From NCBI RefSeq assembly GCF_028372415.1, contig NC_092877.1, forward strand, positions 246,267,536 to 246,331,535: a stretch of DNA of 64,000 nt. Reading direction: 5' to 3'. Under the pieces are notes generated by a model, which was not told the DNA's origin, searched no databases, and was given only the letters and a program-made list of their open reading frames with translations. Positions 48,731 to 59,375 of the stretch are shown one piece after another (position 1 is the first letter of the stretch; each line of letters begins with the position of its first letter). This DNA comes from Notamacropus eugenii. Lineage: Eukaryota > Chordata > Mammalia > Diprotodontia > Macropodidae. Position numbers and translations under genes: made by a program.

Positions 48731-51497
48731 TAAATTAAATTTAATTACTTAACTTTTAACAATCATTTTCACAGAATTTTGGGTTACAAATTTTCTCCCC
48801 TTTTATCCCCTTCCCCCCCCAAACACCAAGCATTCTAATTGCCTCTATGACCAATCTGCTCTCTCTTCTATCATCCCTCTCTGCCCTTGTCTCCGTCTTC
48901 TCTTTTGTCCTGTAGGGATAGATAGCTTTCTTGACCCCTTTACCTGTATTTCTTATTTCCTAGTGGCAAGAACATTACTCGACAGTTGATCCTAACAGTT
49001 TGAGTTCCAACTTCTTTACCTCCCTCCCTCTCCACCCTTTCCCTTTGGAAGGCAAGCAATTCAATAGAGGCCAAATATGTGTCGTTTTGCAAATGACTTC
49101 CATAATATTTGTGTTGTAAAGGACTAACTATATTTCCCTCCATCCTATCCTGTCCCCCATTACTTCTATTCTCTTTTGATCCTATCCCTCCCCATGAGTG
49201 TCGACCTCAAATTGCACTCTCCTCGCCATGCCTTCCCTTCTATCATCCCCATCACCCTGCTTATCCCCTTATCCCCCACTTTCCTGTATTATAAGATAGG
49301 TTTTCCTACCAAAATGAGTGTGCCTTTTATTCTTTCCTTTAGTGGAATGTGATGAGAGTAGACTTCATGTTTTTCTCTCACCTCCCCTCTTTATCCCTCT
49401 ACTAATGAGTCTTTTGCTTACCTCTTTTATGAGAGATAATTTGCCCCATTCAATTTCTCCCTTTCTCCTCCCAATATCTTTCTCTCTCACTGCTTGATTT
49501 CATTTTTTTTAAGATATGATCCCATCTTCTTCAATTCACTCTGTGCACTCTTTCTCTATGTATGTGTGCGTGTGTGCATGTGTGTGTGTGTAATCCCACC
49601 CAGTACCCAGATACTGAAATGTTTCAAGAGTTACAAATATTGTCTTTCCATGTAGGAATGTAAACAGTTCAGCTTTAGTACGTCCCTTATGACTTCTCTT
49701 TGTTGTTCACCTTTTCATGCTTCTCTTCATTCTTGTGTTTGAAAGTCACATTTTCTTTTCAGCTCTTGTCTTTTCATCAAGAATGCTTGAAAATCCTCTA
49801 TTTCATTGAAAGACCATTTTTTCCCCTGAAGTATTATACTCAGTTTTGCTGGGTAGGTGATTCTTGGTTTTAGTCCTAGTTCCTTTGACTTCTGGAATAT
49901 CCTATTCCATGCCCTTCGATCCCTTAACGTAGAGGCTGCTAGATCTTGTGTTATCCTGATTGTATTTCCACAATACTTGAATTGTTTCTTTCTAGCTGCT
50001 TGCAATATTTTCTCCTTGACCTGGGAACTCTGGAATTTGGCCACAATGTTCCTAGGAGTTTCTCTTTTTGGATCTCTTTCAGGCGGCGTTCTGTGGATTC
50101 CTTGAATATTTATTTTGCCCCCTGGTTCTAGAATCTCAGGGCAGTTTTCCTTGATAATTTCATGAAAGATGATATCTAGGCTCTTCTTTTGATCATGGCT
50201 TTCAGGTAGGCCCATAATTTTTAAATTGTCTCTCCCGGATCTATTTTCCAGGTCAGTTGTTTTTCCAGTGACATATTTCACATTATCTTGCATTTTTCCA
50301 TTCTTCTCGTTTTGTTCTGTGATTTCTTGCTTTCTCATAAAGTCATTAGCCTCCATCTGTGCCATTCTAATTTTGAAAGAACTGTTTTCTTCAGTGAGCT
50401 TTTGAATCTCCTTTTCCATTTGGCTAATTCTGTTTTGAAAGCATTCTTCTCCTCATTGGCTTCTTGAACCTCTTTTGCCAATTGAGTTAGGCTAGTTTTC
50501 AAGGAGTTATTTTCTTCAGCATTTTTTGGGGTCTCCTTTAGCAGGGAGCTGATCTGCTGTTCATGCTTTGACTTCATGTCTCTCATTTCTCTTCCCAGCT
50601 TTTCCTCCACCTTTATCTTGATTTTCAAAATTCTTTTTGAGCTCTTCCATGGCCTGAGCCCATTGGGTGGGCTGGGACACAGAAACCTTGATTTCTGTGT
50701 CTTTGCCTGATGGTAAGCATTTTTCTTCTTCATCAGAAAGGAAGGGAGGAAATGCCTGTTCCCCAAGAAAGTAACCTTCTATAGTCTTATTTCTTTTCCC
50801 TTTTCTGGGCATTTTCCCAGCCAGTGACTTGACCTCTGAATATTTTCCTGACATCCACCTCGCCTCCTGGTCCTCCCAGCCAGTGTTTGGCATCTGAGAT
50901 TCAAATGCTGCTTCCAGCCTCAGGGCTTTGGGCGAGGGCACGGCTGCTATTCAGTGTGAGATTAAGTTCAGATTCTCAGGTTGGGGCAGGGCCGCCTCTC
51001 AGGCTCAGTTCCCTCAGGGAGTTTATGCACAGACCTTTGACAATGGATCCAGGCTCCTGCCTGCTTGGGGAGCCCTGGTCTGCCGCCACCCCTCAGCTTC
51101 TGTCTCCCGAGTGGGCCCGAGCCATGGGGGCACCCCACTCCCCCCTCGTCCCGCCAAAGAGACTCTCTCACCTTCCCCCATCACCTGTGGGTGGAGGGAC
51201 TTGTTCAGCCGCTGGAGATCCCGTCCCTGAAGCCCGCTCGGATCCTGTCCTCTTTGTGCCGCTGCCGTGGCAGGGCTGTATTCAGCTCCCAGTCCCGGCA
51301 CCCAATCCACAGCGCGAAGGACCTTTTGCGAGAGGTTTGCAGGTCTCTCCAGAACAGAAATCTCCCTCGCTCCAATGTTCTGTGGCCTCTGGGTGCAGAA
51401 TTCACAGTGACTTATTTCTTTGTAGTTGTTCTATGGGTTGTGTGTTCGGCGCTATGTGCATGTGAGTCTTTCTACTCCGTTATCTTGGCTCCACCCC
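48731..51497 (-). mobile_element. nested HAL1 element, young, full length, TSD in host ORF1
   Basis: Low to high: A-rich 3' end (48731-48765), 3' region, GT microsatellite (49560-49592), ORF1 (49727-50812), GC-rich leader (50813-51497) ending with antisense 5' terminus 'ttatcttggctccacccc'. No ORF2. Target duplications 'ctaagctcattttttt' (48715-48730) and 'ctaggctctttttttg' (51498-51512) are copies of the host ORF1 sequence that reads without a break across the removed insert. The target A/T stretch fits L1-type endonuclease cleavage. Very close in sequence to the copy at 39.8 kb. Confidence 0.93.
49727..50812 (-). pseudogene. HAL1 ORF1, two indels that cancel, internal stop
   Basis: The start is MPRKGKRNKTIEGYF at 50812. 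A two-base loss near 50625 (after ELKKNFENQ) leads to a stop at 50561. The shifted frame carries the coiled coil (KVEEKLGREMRDMKSKHEQQ) to a one-base loss near 50447, after which the original frame is regained and is open from an ATG at 50419 to 49727. This 230-codon part includes ENRSGRDNLKIMGLPESHDQ (RRM) and the full C-terminal domain. The frame upstream of the start is open into the leader to about 50941. Confidence 0.9.
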
Positions 51498-52246
51498 CTA
51501 GGCTCTTTTTTTGATCATGGCTTTCAGGTAGTCCCATAATTTTAAATTGTCTCTCCTGGATCTATTTTCCAGGTCAGTTGTATTTCCAATGAGATAATTC
51601 ACATTATCTTCCATTTTTTCATTCTTTTGGTTTTGTTTTGTGATTTCTTGGTTTCTCATAAAGTCGTTAGCACCCATCTGTTGTATTCTTATTTTGAAAG
51701 AAAAAAACTATTTTCTTCAGTGAGCTTTTGAACCTCCTTTTCCATTTGGCTACTTCTGCTTTTGAAAGCATTCTTCTCCTCATTGGCTTTTTGAACCTCT
51801 TTTGCCAATTGAGTTAGCCTATTTTTCAAGGTGTTATTTTCTTCAGCCTTTTTCTGGGTCCCCTTTAGCAAGGTCTTGAACTGCTTTTCATGTTTTTCTT
51901 GCATCTCTCTCATTTCTCTTCCCAGTTTTTCCTCCACCTCTCTAAATTGATTTTCAAAATCTTTTTTGAGCTCTTCGATGGCCTGAGCCCATTGAATATT
52001 TATTTTGGATATTTGGGATACAGAAGCCTTGATTTCTATGTCTTTCCCTGATGGTAAGCATTGTTCTTCCTCACCTGAAAGGATGGGAGGAGACACCTGT
52101 TCACCAAGGAACTAACCTTCAATGGTCTTATTTTATTTTACTTTTTCTGGGCATTTTCCCAGCCAGTGACTTGACTTCTGGATGTCCTCTCCACACCCAC
52201 CTCGCCTCCAGATCAGCCCAGCCAGCTATTGGGGTCTGAGATTCAA

Positions 52247-52570
52247 ATGCTGCTTCCCAGTCTCAGGGCTTTTGGCGGGGGCAGGGCTGCTATTCAGTGT
52301 GAGATTACGTTCAGTTGCTTTGGTGGGGTAGGGCCACCTCACGGGGTTCAGTTCCCACAGGGGCTTTACGCAGAGACCTTCAACAATGGATCCGAGCTCC
52401 TGCCTATTTGTGGAACCCCTGTCAGCTGCTGCTTGTGCTGCTGCCTCCCAAGGGGCCTGAGTTATGGGGACACACTACTCCCCCCTTGTCCAGCCAAAGA
52501 GACTCTCTCACTGACCTTTGGCACCTGTGGGTGGAGGGACCTGGGAGGCCACTGGAGATTCCATCCCTGA
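52247..52570 (+). other. antisense open frame in HAL1 leader (ORF0-like position)
   Basis: From the ATG at 52247 a 107-codon frame antisense to the host HAL1 begins MLLPSLRAFGGG and contains IQCEITF and QFPQGLYAETFNNGS, matching the antisense frame of the 39.8 kb copy. It ends after RDLGGHWRFHP. GC-rich leader; no evidence of translation. Confidence 0.35.
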
Positions 52571-53094
52571 AGCCTGCTCAGATCTGTTCCTCTCAGATTA
52601 GCATGGCTGAGACAGGACTGGGCTCTGCCCTGGGGCCTGGTGTTCGACAGATCTTTCCTGTCAGTTTTTTAGGTCTCTCTGGAACAGAAATCTCCTCCAC
52701 TCTGTTGTTCTGTGCCTTCTGCTGCTCCAGAATTTGTTGGGAGTTCTTCTTTACAGGTATTTTATGGGCTGTGGATTTGGAGCTAGCACATATGTATCTT
52801 TCTACTCCGCCATCTTAGCTCCTCCCCTAAACAGATATTTTAAAAGACTTCTAAGAGCATATGAAAAGGTGCCAGAAATTATATAAAACATTTATAACAA
52901 CCTATATATTTTCTTTAACATTGAAGAGGTGGAAAAAGCAATAAATAGCTGTTGCTTCCCCATATTAACCTTCAAATAACCACAGGATGGAATTGTGGAG
53001 CCAACATAAACATGAGATGGATCAGTCATTTAGATTGTGACACTTGGCTGATCAACAAGGGGAGTCTATCTCACTCAGGTAAACGGGGAGTGCA

Positions 53095-54223
53095 TTCCAG
53101 GATGGGAAACATCAAGGGAGTTTAAAAACCATATAAGAGAGGTTGACGAAAAATGGGGAAAATAAATGAGAGTGACAAAAGAGTATTATGAGGAAAAGAA
53201 GTTTCAACAGTTTGGAAAATTCCTCAAAAATAAAATAAACCAAATAGATAAATAAATATCAAAATCAACTAAAGAAAACAACTACTTAAATAAAACAATT
53301 TGCCAAATGGAAAAGAAAGTATAAAAACTAATTAAAGGGAACAACACCCTAAAAGTTAGAAGCGAACATGTGGAAACTAATGACTCTATGAGACATCAAG
53401 AATCAATGAAATAAAATCAAAAGAATGAAAAAACTAGAAGAAAAAGATTAAATATCTCATGGGAAAACCAGCTGAGGTGCATAATATATTCATGAAAGAC
53501 AATGTCAGAATCACTGGAATGCCTGAAAGGTATAATCAGAAGGAAGACCTAAAGATCTTTCAAGAAATTATCACGGATAACTGCTCTTATATATTGGAAC
53601 CAGAAGGCAAAATAGGAAGTAAAAGAGACCTCAAGAAAGAGATCCCCCCCCCAAAAAAAATAATCCCAAGAAACATTATAACCTAATTTCAAAATTATCA
53701 AGTCAATAAAAAAAATTGAAATTGTCAGACAGAAACAATTCAAATATCCAGGAGTCACAATCAGGATTACATGACACTTGGCAGTAACAGCATTGAAGGA
53801 TTGGATGTCATGTAACATGATATTCCTAAAGGCAAACGAACTAGAATTTTAATGAAGAATCACTTATCCAGTAAAGATAAAGCATAATATATCAAGGGGT
53901 AAAATGGTCAGTCAGTGAAATAGAAAGATTTCAGTGGTTCACAAGAAGACAAGAACCTAAACCAAAAATTTGGTATCTAATATCAGCACTCAAGAGAAAT
54001 GTAAACAAATGAAAAAGGGAAAATAACACATAAGAAATTCAACAGAACTAAATTATTTACATCCCTACACTGGACAATGATACTTCTAATTCGTAAAAAT
54101 GTCATCACTAGTAGTGCAACTAGAAAGAATATACATAGTCAGAGGGCACACTTAAAAGGTGAATTTGAGGGGATAAAAAAAATTAAGTGATGAGAAAGAG
54201 GAATGCAGTGGGTGCAGAAGGAA
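53095..54223 (+). mobile_element. ancient HAL1/L1 ORF1 and post-ORF1 region, truncated both ends
   Basis: The A-rich sequence matches ORF1 from 'gggagtttaaaaaccatata' (coiled coil) through MPERYNQKEDLK and ILEPEGKIGS (53520-53620), a C-terminal domain eroded by indels, then the post-ORF1 blocks 'actaaattatttacatccct' and 'agtgatgagaaagaggaatg' found after ORF1 in the other HAL1 copies. This suggests it too lacked ORF2. The leader and about 700 bp of 3' region are missing. Much older than its neighbours. No intact frame beyond 75 codons. Confidence 0.75.
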
Positions 54224-54421
54224 TGGAAAGGTCCGGTGTGCGACAGATCTTTAGTGTTGGTTTTTCAGGTCTCTCTGGAACAGAAGTCTCCTCCACTCCA
54301 TTTTTCTGTGGCTTCTGCTGCTCCAGAATTTGTTGGGAGTTCTTCTTCACAGGTATTTTATGGGCTGTGGCATAGGAGCTAATCGTCTGTGTGTCCTTCT
54401 ACTCCGCCATCTTGGCTCCTC
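54224..54421 (-). mobile_element. isolated HAL1 5' leader fragment, antisense
   Basis: The sequence from 'gtgtgcgacagatctttagt' to 'ctactccgccatcttggctc' is nearly identical in layout to the leader 5' end at 52640-52825, including 'cagaatttgttgggagttct'. Only the first 200 bp of the leader is present and its 3' side abuts the ancient plus-strand HAL1 at 54224. The loss of the 3' side is unusual, because LINE insertions normally lose the 5' side; deletion after insertion is the simple explanation. Confidence 0.85.
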
Positions 54422-54589
54422 CTATTTTTCTTTAAATAGAAAATATGGAGTGAAAACCGGAAATAATTCAGTGCTGCAGAAATGACCCTTTATTTGCTCA
54501 CTCCAAAATATAAATTATAGACTTGATTTTTGGTAAGGTGGTCAGAGGTTTTTACATAATAGATATATTTTAATAAACAACTTTTTATC

Positions 54590-54755
54590 CATCTCAAAAC
54601 ACTTTACATATATTAACTAATTAATCCTCCTGATAAGCTTCTGAAGTATCTGATAAGGGTTGTTAGGCAGTTTACAGATGAGGAAACTGATTTTCCTCAG
54701 TAAAGGAGGTAAAGTGGCTTGTCCAAAGTCACACTGCAGGTTAACCATAGAAGTA
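54590..54755 (+). mobile_element. MIR/THER1-like CORE-SINE
   Basis: Blocks 'caaaacactttacatatatt', 'gcagtttacagatgaggaaa' and 'cttgtccaaagtcacactgc' in consensus order. Confidence 0.85.
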
Positions 54756-55029
54756 CGTGTAAGACTTAAGGGGCTTCTTTTTCACTTTCCCCATACAACC
54801 ATCACATTCTGTGCTATTGCTTCCAGATATCACATTGACATCAATCAGCATTCTGGTAGCAAAATAGTTACCATCTAAAGCTTTAATATTTTGCATTTTA
54901 ACAGTTGCTTTCTCTTTTTTATTGAAAGATATTGTATTTTGAGCATTATTAGACACATTAACATGTTCACAAACTCTTTTCATATTGATTCGGGTGACTA
55001 GGGATAGTATAAATTGCCAACATTCAATT

Positions 55030-55245
55030 AGCTATGCTGTAGTGGAAAGAGCCCATGACTTTGTAAATTAGATCATGGGTTCAATCCTTGACTTTTCAAT
55101 TGACAAGTTCTGTGGCCATACGAAAAGTGATTAAACCCTGTGGACATCAATTTCATCATCAGTAAAGTTGGTTGAATAATACTTGTACTCTCCATTTCAT
55201 AATGCTTTTGGGAAGAAAATCATTTTGTAAGCATGATAACACACT
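55030..55245 (+). mobile_element. MIR SINE, near full length
   Basis: tRNA-like head 'ctgtagtggaaagagcccat', then 'gatcatgggttcaatccttg', 'gacaagttctgtggccatac' and 'tttcatcatcagtaaagttg'. Moderately diverged. Confidence 0.75.
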
Positions 55246-56494
55246 AGAAACTGAAGATATTTTTAATTAAAATAATTTAATATGGTGTGAAGTTTGATAC
55301 TTTCATTTATTTATTATTCCAATTATTATTTTAGTAATTATTTTTGCAGTTTGCATCCCCAACTGAAAACCAGCAAGGTATCTATAAAAAATCATCTTTA
55401 TGAAATTTCTGAATAATTTAGTTTTCTAACAAAATCACCTTCCCCATGACCAAGAACAAAGTGAGGTGAGGGGAATAATGATTTAATATTGAAGCAGATT
55501 ATTGTGGTATTTAACTGAGATCAGATAAATATACCTATGAAATAGTTTTTAAATATCTATTTTTGAAGGGCTTTTTTTTAATATCAATGGCATCTCCCCA
55601 AATCAACCTCCAAGACTTCCTCAAGAAAAATACACATCACAGTTAGGGATGTACAATGGTCTCTTTTTTTCCATTTTAGATCAAAATCTTCATTAAAAAA
55701 AGCAATTGTTTTATTGTGATTATTATTGTATCAGATAATTAGCATGAAAAATTGGGAGGAGGAGACTTTTATGAACATCACTAAAGAAGAAAAAAGTCAA
55801 TGAACACAATCATTTTCAAACACTAATACCTACAGATGTAGTTTGAAAAATAAGCAATATATTTATTTTTATCATTGTATTAACCTAACTGATCCCTTAC
55901 GTTAATATTTAAAATAATTCTGTTTCCATTGTAGTGCATTGCAAAAGCAAGAAAAACAAAATTCATTAGAAACCAAAGTAAAGCCAAACAAATCCCTACA
56001 CTATGTAACAACAACAATAATAATAATTCTCAACTGGCCCTCTGAATCTATGACCTCTCAGACGGTTCATAGTGTGATTTATTATGAGTTCTGAACAACC
56101 TTCTGAACCTATGGTACAATAACAGAAACAAGAGTTCATCTGACAATTGAACTCCTTTAGATAGGAACTTGGTTGGACCTGTGGTGTACAGAAAATAAAT
56201 TAAGTTTTTAGCCTATATGCAAGAAATCAAAGCAGAGTGAGAGTAAGCCCTAGAATTATTGAGGGAAATGTTTGTGTTAGTACTTCCTATATCTTTGAAA
56301 TGAATATCGATTTATAAAATTTAAAATAAATAAGCAACTAAATTTATAACTGGAAATACCTTCTAGTTATCTGAAATTAAAATTCTTAAATTCTGTCCCA
56401 GAAAGTATGGTCAATTATAATAAATATTATGGATAACACAGTTCTTAGATTTTGTTTAAGAAGAAATCAAGGAAATGTTGGAGGAGGATACAAA
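55246..56494. other. intergenic DNA, nothing recognised
   Basis: AT-rich unique-looking sequence with no named element. Confidence 0.4.
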
Positions 56495-56705
56495 ATATTA
56501 CTATTTCAGACCTAGAGGAATCCTTAGAAGCCATCCAGTCTAATTTTCTCATTTTATGAGAAAGCAAGTGGTCAAGTGGTCAAGTACCTAAGTGCTCAAG
56601 TACAAGTAATTTCCCTAAAATCAGAGAAGTAGCAGAGTGAGGACTTTAACCTGGGTCCTCTGATACATTTAGTATACTTCTCATGGCAATATGCTGCCTC
56701 CCTTT
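56495..56705 (+). mobile_element. MIR3-like SINE, nearly complete
   Basis: Blocks 'gacctagaggaatccttaga', 'gccatccagtctaattttct', 'taatttccctaaaatcagag', 'cctgggtcctctgatacatt' and terminal 'caatatgctgcctccc' are in order. An internal 'ggtcaagtggtcaagtacct' duplication is specific to this copy. Confidence 0.8.
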
Positions 56706-57984
56706 CTTGATTCCCACAGAAGACAGCTCATGTCTATACTAATTATCCAGTTTATATCTGTCTGTTTTAGCTGTATTCCACCAGCCAAACCACCTCATAT
56801 TTAATCTTAACTTGTTTAGAATGAAACCAAAGAAAACACATAAGAACTTCAGTATTTTCTTTTCAAATTAATCTGTCCCACAAGTCATGCTCAAAACACA
56901 GGTGCTGTGCTGGGGAAAGGATGAAAATACAAATCCATGACTACATTAAAGATCCCATAGATGCTTTTCAAATAAAGTGCAAGATTGTGGGCATTCTTGC
57001 CAAATTTTTGCTTTCATCATTATTATCACATACCTATAATTCTACATGAAACTTCAGCTGGGAGTGACTATAATTGATTTTTTCAACATGTGTACCTGTA
57101 TTGTGATGCATTCTTGGCCTTTGTTCAAACAAAACCTGGTTTATAATGTTGCACTGGATAGAGTTATGCCTGCATTTGTGTACATCATCATGCAGTGTAG
57201 TTGAATCTTTATTCTTTTTCATTCCATTCATACTTCTAAAGGCATTGGGTTGTCCAACCATACAATAGTTACATCAGATTGATTTTAATTTATAACTGCT
57301 AATGAAACAAAATGCTGATCTATTCTCTGTGCTAGACGTATCAATCCATTTCTAGTGTAGGACTTGCAATTATTCATCAAGAATTGAGTTATTCCATGCT
57401 TCAGTATATTTACAACATTACCTGACACGTGTCAGTCTCTATGTCAAGTTTTAATGTTCCTCAGTGAGGGTATTTTTAAACCATAGCAATAATACTGCAC
57501 TGTGTTTATAAATGGAATAATAATAACAAGCAGATAAGATGCTGAGATTGGTCCAGATGATACCAATTTAATCATGAGGGGAGAGCCTCTAACATGTAGA
57601 CATATATCCAGACATCTATACATACAATTATGTATGTATGTATTCAAATATACAAAACATTTGTACATGTATGCACATATTGCATGTACACTTACACAAG
57701 GATGTGCTAGACTCAGTTGGTAACACCTTAAGAGAGGCAATTACTAAATTTTCATTGTGAGTATTCACATTTCAGAAATCAACAAATGGTCTAAATAAGT
57801 GTTTGGTTTATTGTACTATTGATTGTCCAAAGCTGACAAAACATATTTAAAATACATTGCCAATGTAAATTAAACTTCAAATTAAGTCCTCTGTATGTGC
57901 ATTTATTTTCTGTACAGCTGATTGTTAAACATTTTACACACACATACATACACGGAGAAATATACATATATTTATTTCTTGTTA
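56706..57984. other. intergenic DNA, nothing recognised
   Basis: Contains a short TATG-rich patch at 57600-57690. Short minus-strand frames (57034-57261, 57444-57740) show no family features. Confidence 0.4.
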
Positions 57985-58182
57985 TTCTTGCTGAGTTGTT
58001 TCAGTCCTAGATCATCATGATCCATTTCCTTCTCCAGTTTATTTTACATATGAGCAAATGGAGGCAAACAGGGTTAGATGATTTGCCACGGCCACACAGC
58101 TATTATTTATTTGAGGCCAAATTTGAAATCGTCTTCTTGATTCTAGACTCAGTGATCTATCCACTGTATCACCTACCTACCT
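57985..58182 (-). mobile_element. tRNA-derived SINE, antisense
   Basis: Read antisense: head 'ggtgatacagtggatagatc', then 'tagctgtgtggccgtggc' and 'aactggagaaggaaatgg', with the tail shortened to 'ctaggactgaaacaactcag'. Same family as 12107-12349. Confidence 0.88.
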
Positions 58183-58189
58183 TGCATAT

Positions 58190-58340
58190 ATCTATAGTTA
58201 TATGAATATTTGTATGTATATGTGTGTATGTGTATGTATACACACATGCAAATATGTATCAGTGTATATATGTGCACATACATATGTATATGTGTGTCTG
58301 TAGGTAGCACATCATATATATTTGTATGTTGTATATGAGA
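58190..58340. repeat. (TATG/TGTA)n microsatellite
   Basis: Imperfect TATG, TGTG and CATATG units adjoining the SINE head. Confidence 0.8.
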
Positions 58341-59110
58341 TAGATGAGAATGAAAATGCACAATACTTATTGCACATATTCATATTTGTAATATTGACTA
58401 TATTAATAAAGTTGGTAATATTCTTTATTTAAGTTATTACATTTAAAATAATTAATATAAGCACAATGTTTCTAATCCTATGCAGCAATCACTTTATGGG
58501 GCAATAGTCATGAAAAAGCAGAAATGTGACTTGTTTTGCGGTATATCCTATGTTGTTATACACAGAAAAGTCTAAGGAAATTATTGAAAAAATTATAAAG
58601 AATATGATATCTTCCTAACACTACAGAGATTTTATTTTATTTTAATTTTGTAGCATACTTGACAGTTTATTGCCCATCCATAAGATATCACTCTAAATTC
58701 ATGATGAGATTGAAAATCATCAAATTATTTAAGACAAATACTGCTTAGGAGAAGACAACTTGATGAAAATGTAGCTATTTTAGCTATAATACCATGTTAT
58801 TATATCTGAAGTTATATGCAAAATGGACAGAGAAACAGTTATGGGTCCAAAGCACTGAAAGCATTTCAGCGAGCTTCCATTGTAGGGGATGTTAGAACAT
58901 ATTATCACATTATTGGAGAAAAAAAAGTGGAATCTAGATTTGTCTTTGTTATTCCCGTTTATCACAACAAATAAAGCCGAATAAACTGAAATTTCGATCA
59001 GTTCACCAAATGAACGTAGTTGTGGAGTAGAGGGAAGAGGAGAAGGAGATGACGAGTTGAAATAACTGAGCTACTGAAAATTAATAAAGTAAAATGTCTG
59101 TTGATTTAAG
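58341..59110. other. intergenic DNA, nothing recognised
   Basis: No named element or coding signal. Confidence 0.4.
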
Positions 59111-59114
59111 TCTA

Positions 59115-59295
59115 GGGGGAAAAGCCATCAAATTAAGAGGAAAAGGTTCTAATTCTGACTCTCCCACTTCTTTACTGTGCAACATGGGACAAGTCATTTC
59201 ACCTACTTAGATTTCTATTTTCTCATAGGTGAAATGAGTGAGTTGCTTTAAATCATCTCAGAAAACTTTTCTAGCTTTAATATTATATATGATTG
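59115..59295 (+). mobile_element. MIR SINE, degraded
   Basis: Blocks 'ttctaattctgactctccca', 'gtgcaacatgggacaagtca', 'ctattttctcataggtgaaa' and 'gagttgctttaaatcatctc' follow the MIR order. Confidence 0.75.
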
Positions 59296-59375
59296 TATAT
59301 GTTTATGGGAGCATAACATTATAGTTCAAGAGAGTGTTGTTAATTTTAGAATGGAGATAGAGGTTAAGTACTTTT

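Larger units (their letters stand above)
48262..52154 (-). pseudogene. HAL1 ORF1 split by nested insertion
   Basis: The ATG at 52154 begins MPRKS but hits a stop within nine codons. A frame at 52096-51689 covers the coiled-coil region (AQAIEELKKDFENQFREVEE, NEEKNAFKSRSSQMEKEVQK) and ends where extra T residues shift the frame (ENSFFLSK then stop). The sequence continues to the RSRRD region at about 51550, where the younger HAL1 interrupts it inside the codons after LPESHD. The C-terminal half resumes at 48714 and ends with QTQE at 48262. Non-functional. Confidence 0.88.
47275..52828 (-). mobile_element. HAL1 element interrupted by a nested HAL1, with 14-bp TSD
   Basis: Low part 47275-48714/48730 holds the A-rich 3' end, 3' region, GT microsatellite (48107-48125) and ORF1 C-terminal half. 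High part 51513-52828 holds the ORF1 N-terminal half, leader and antisense 5' terminus ('ccgccatcttagctcctccc'). The halves are continuous once the nested element at 48731-51497 is removed, giving about 2.77 kb. Outer flanks 'aaaaagacatttta' (47261-47274) and 'aaacagatatttta' (52829-52842) match at 12 of 14. No ORF2. Diverged more than its guest, consistent with the order of insertion. Confidence 0.92.

Noticed and set aside
49727..50419. 230-codon intact frame as a host gene
   Set aside because: It is the C-terminal part of HAL1 ORF1 (RRM and C-terminal domain) inside a clearly delimited element.
50887..51514. Long plus-strand frames of 192 and 149 codons
   Set aside because: They lie in the GC-rich leader of the nested HAL1, antisense to it. 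Only the sub-frame shared with other copies is kept as an ORF0-like lead; these are not host genes.
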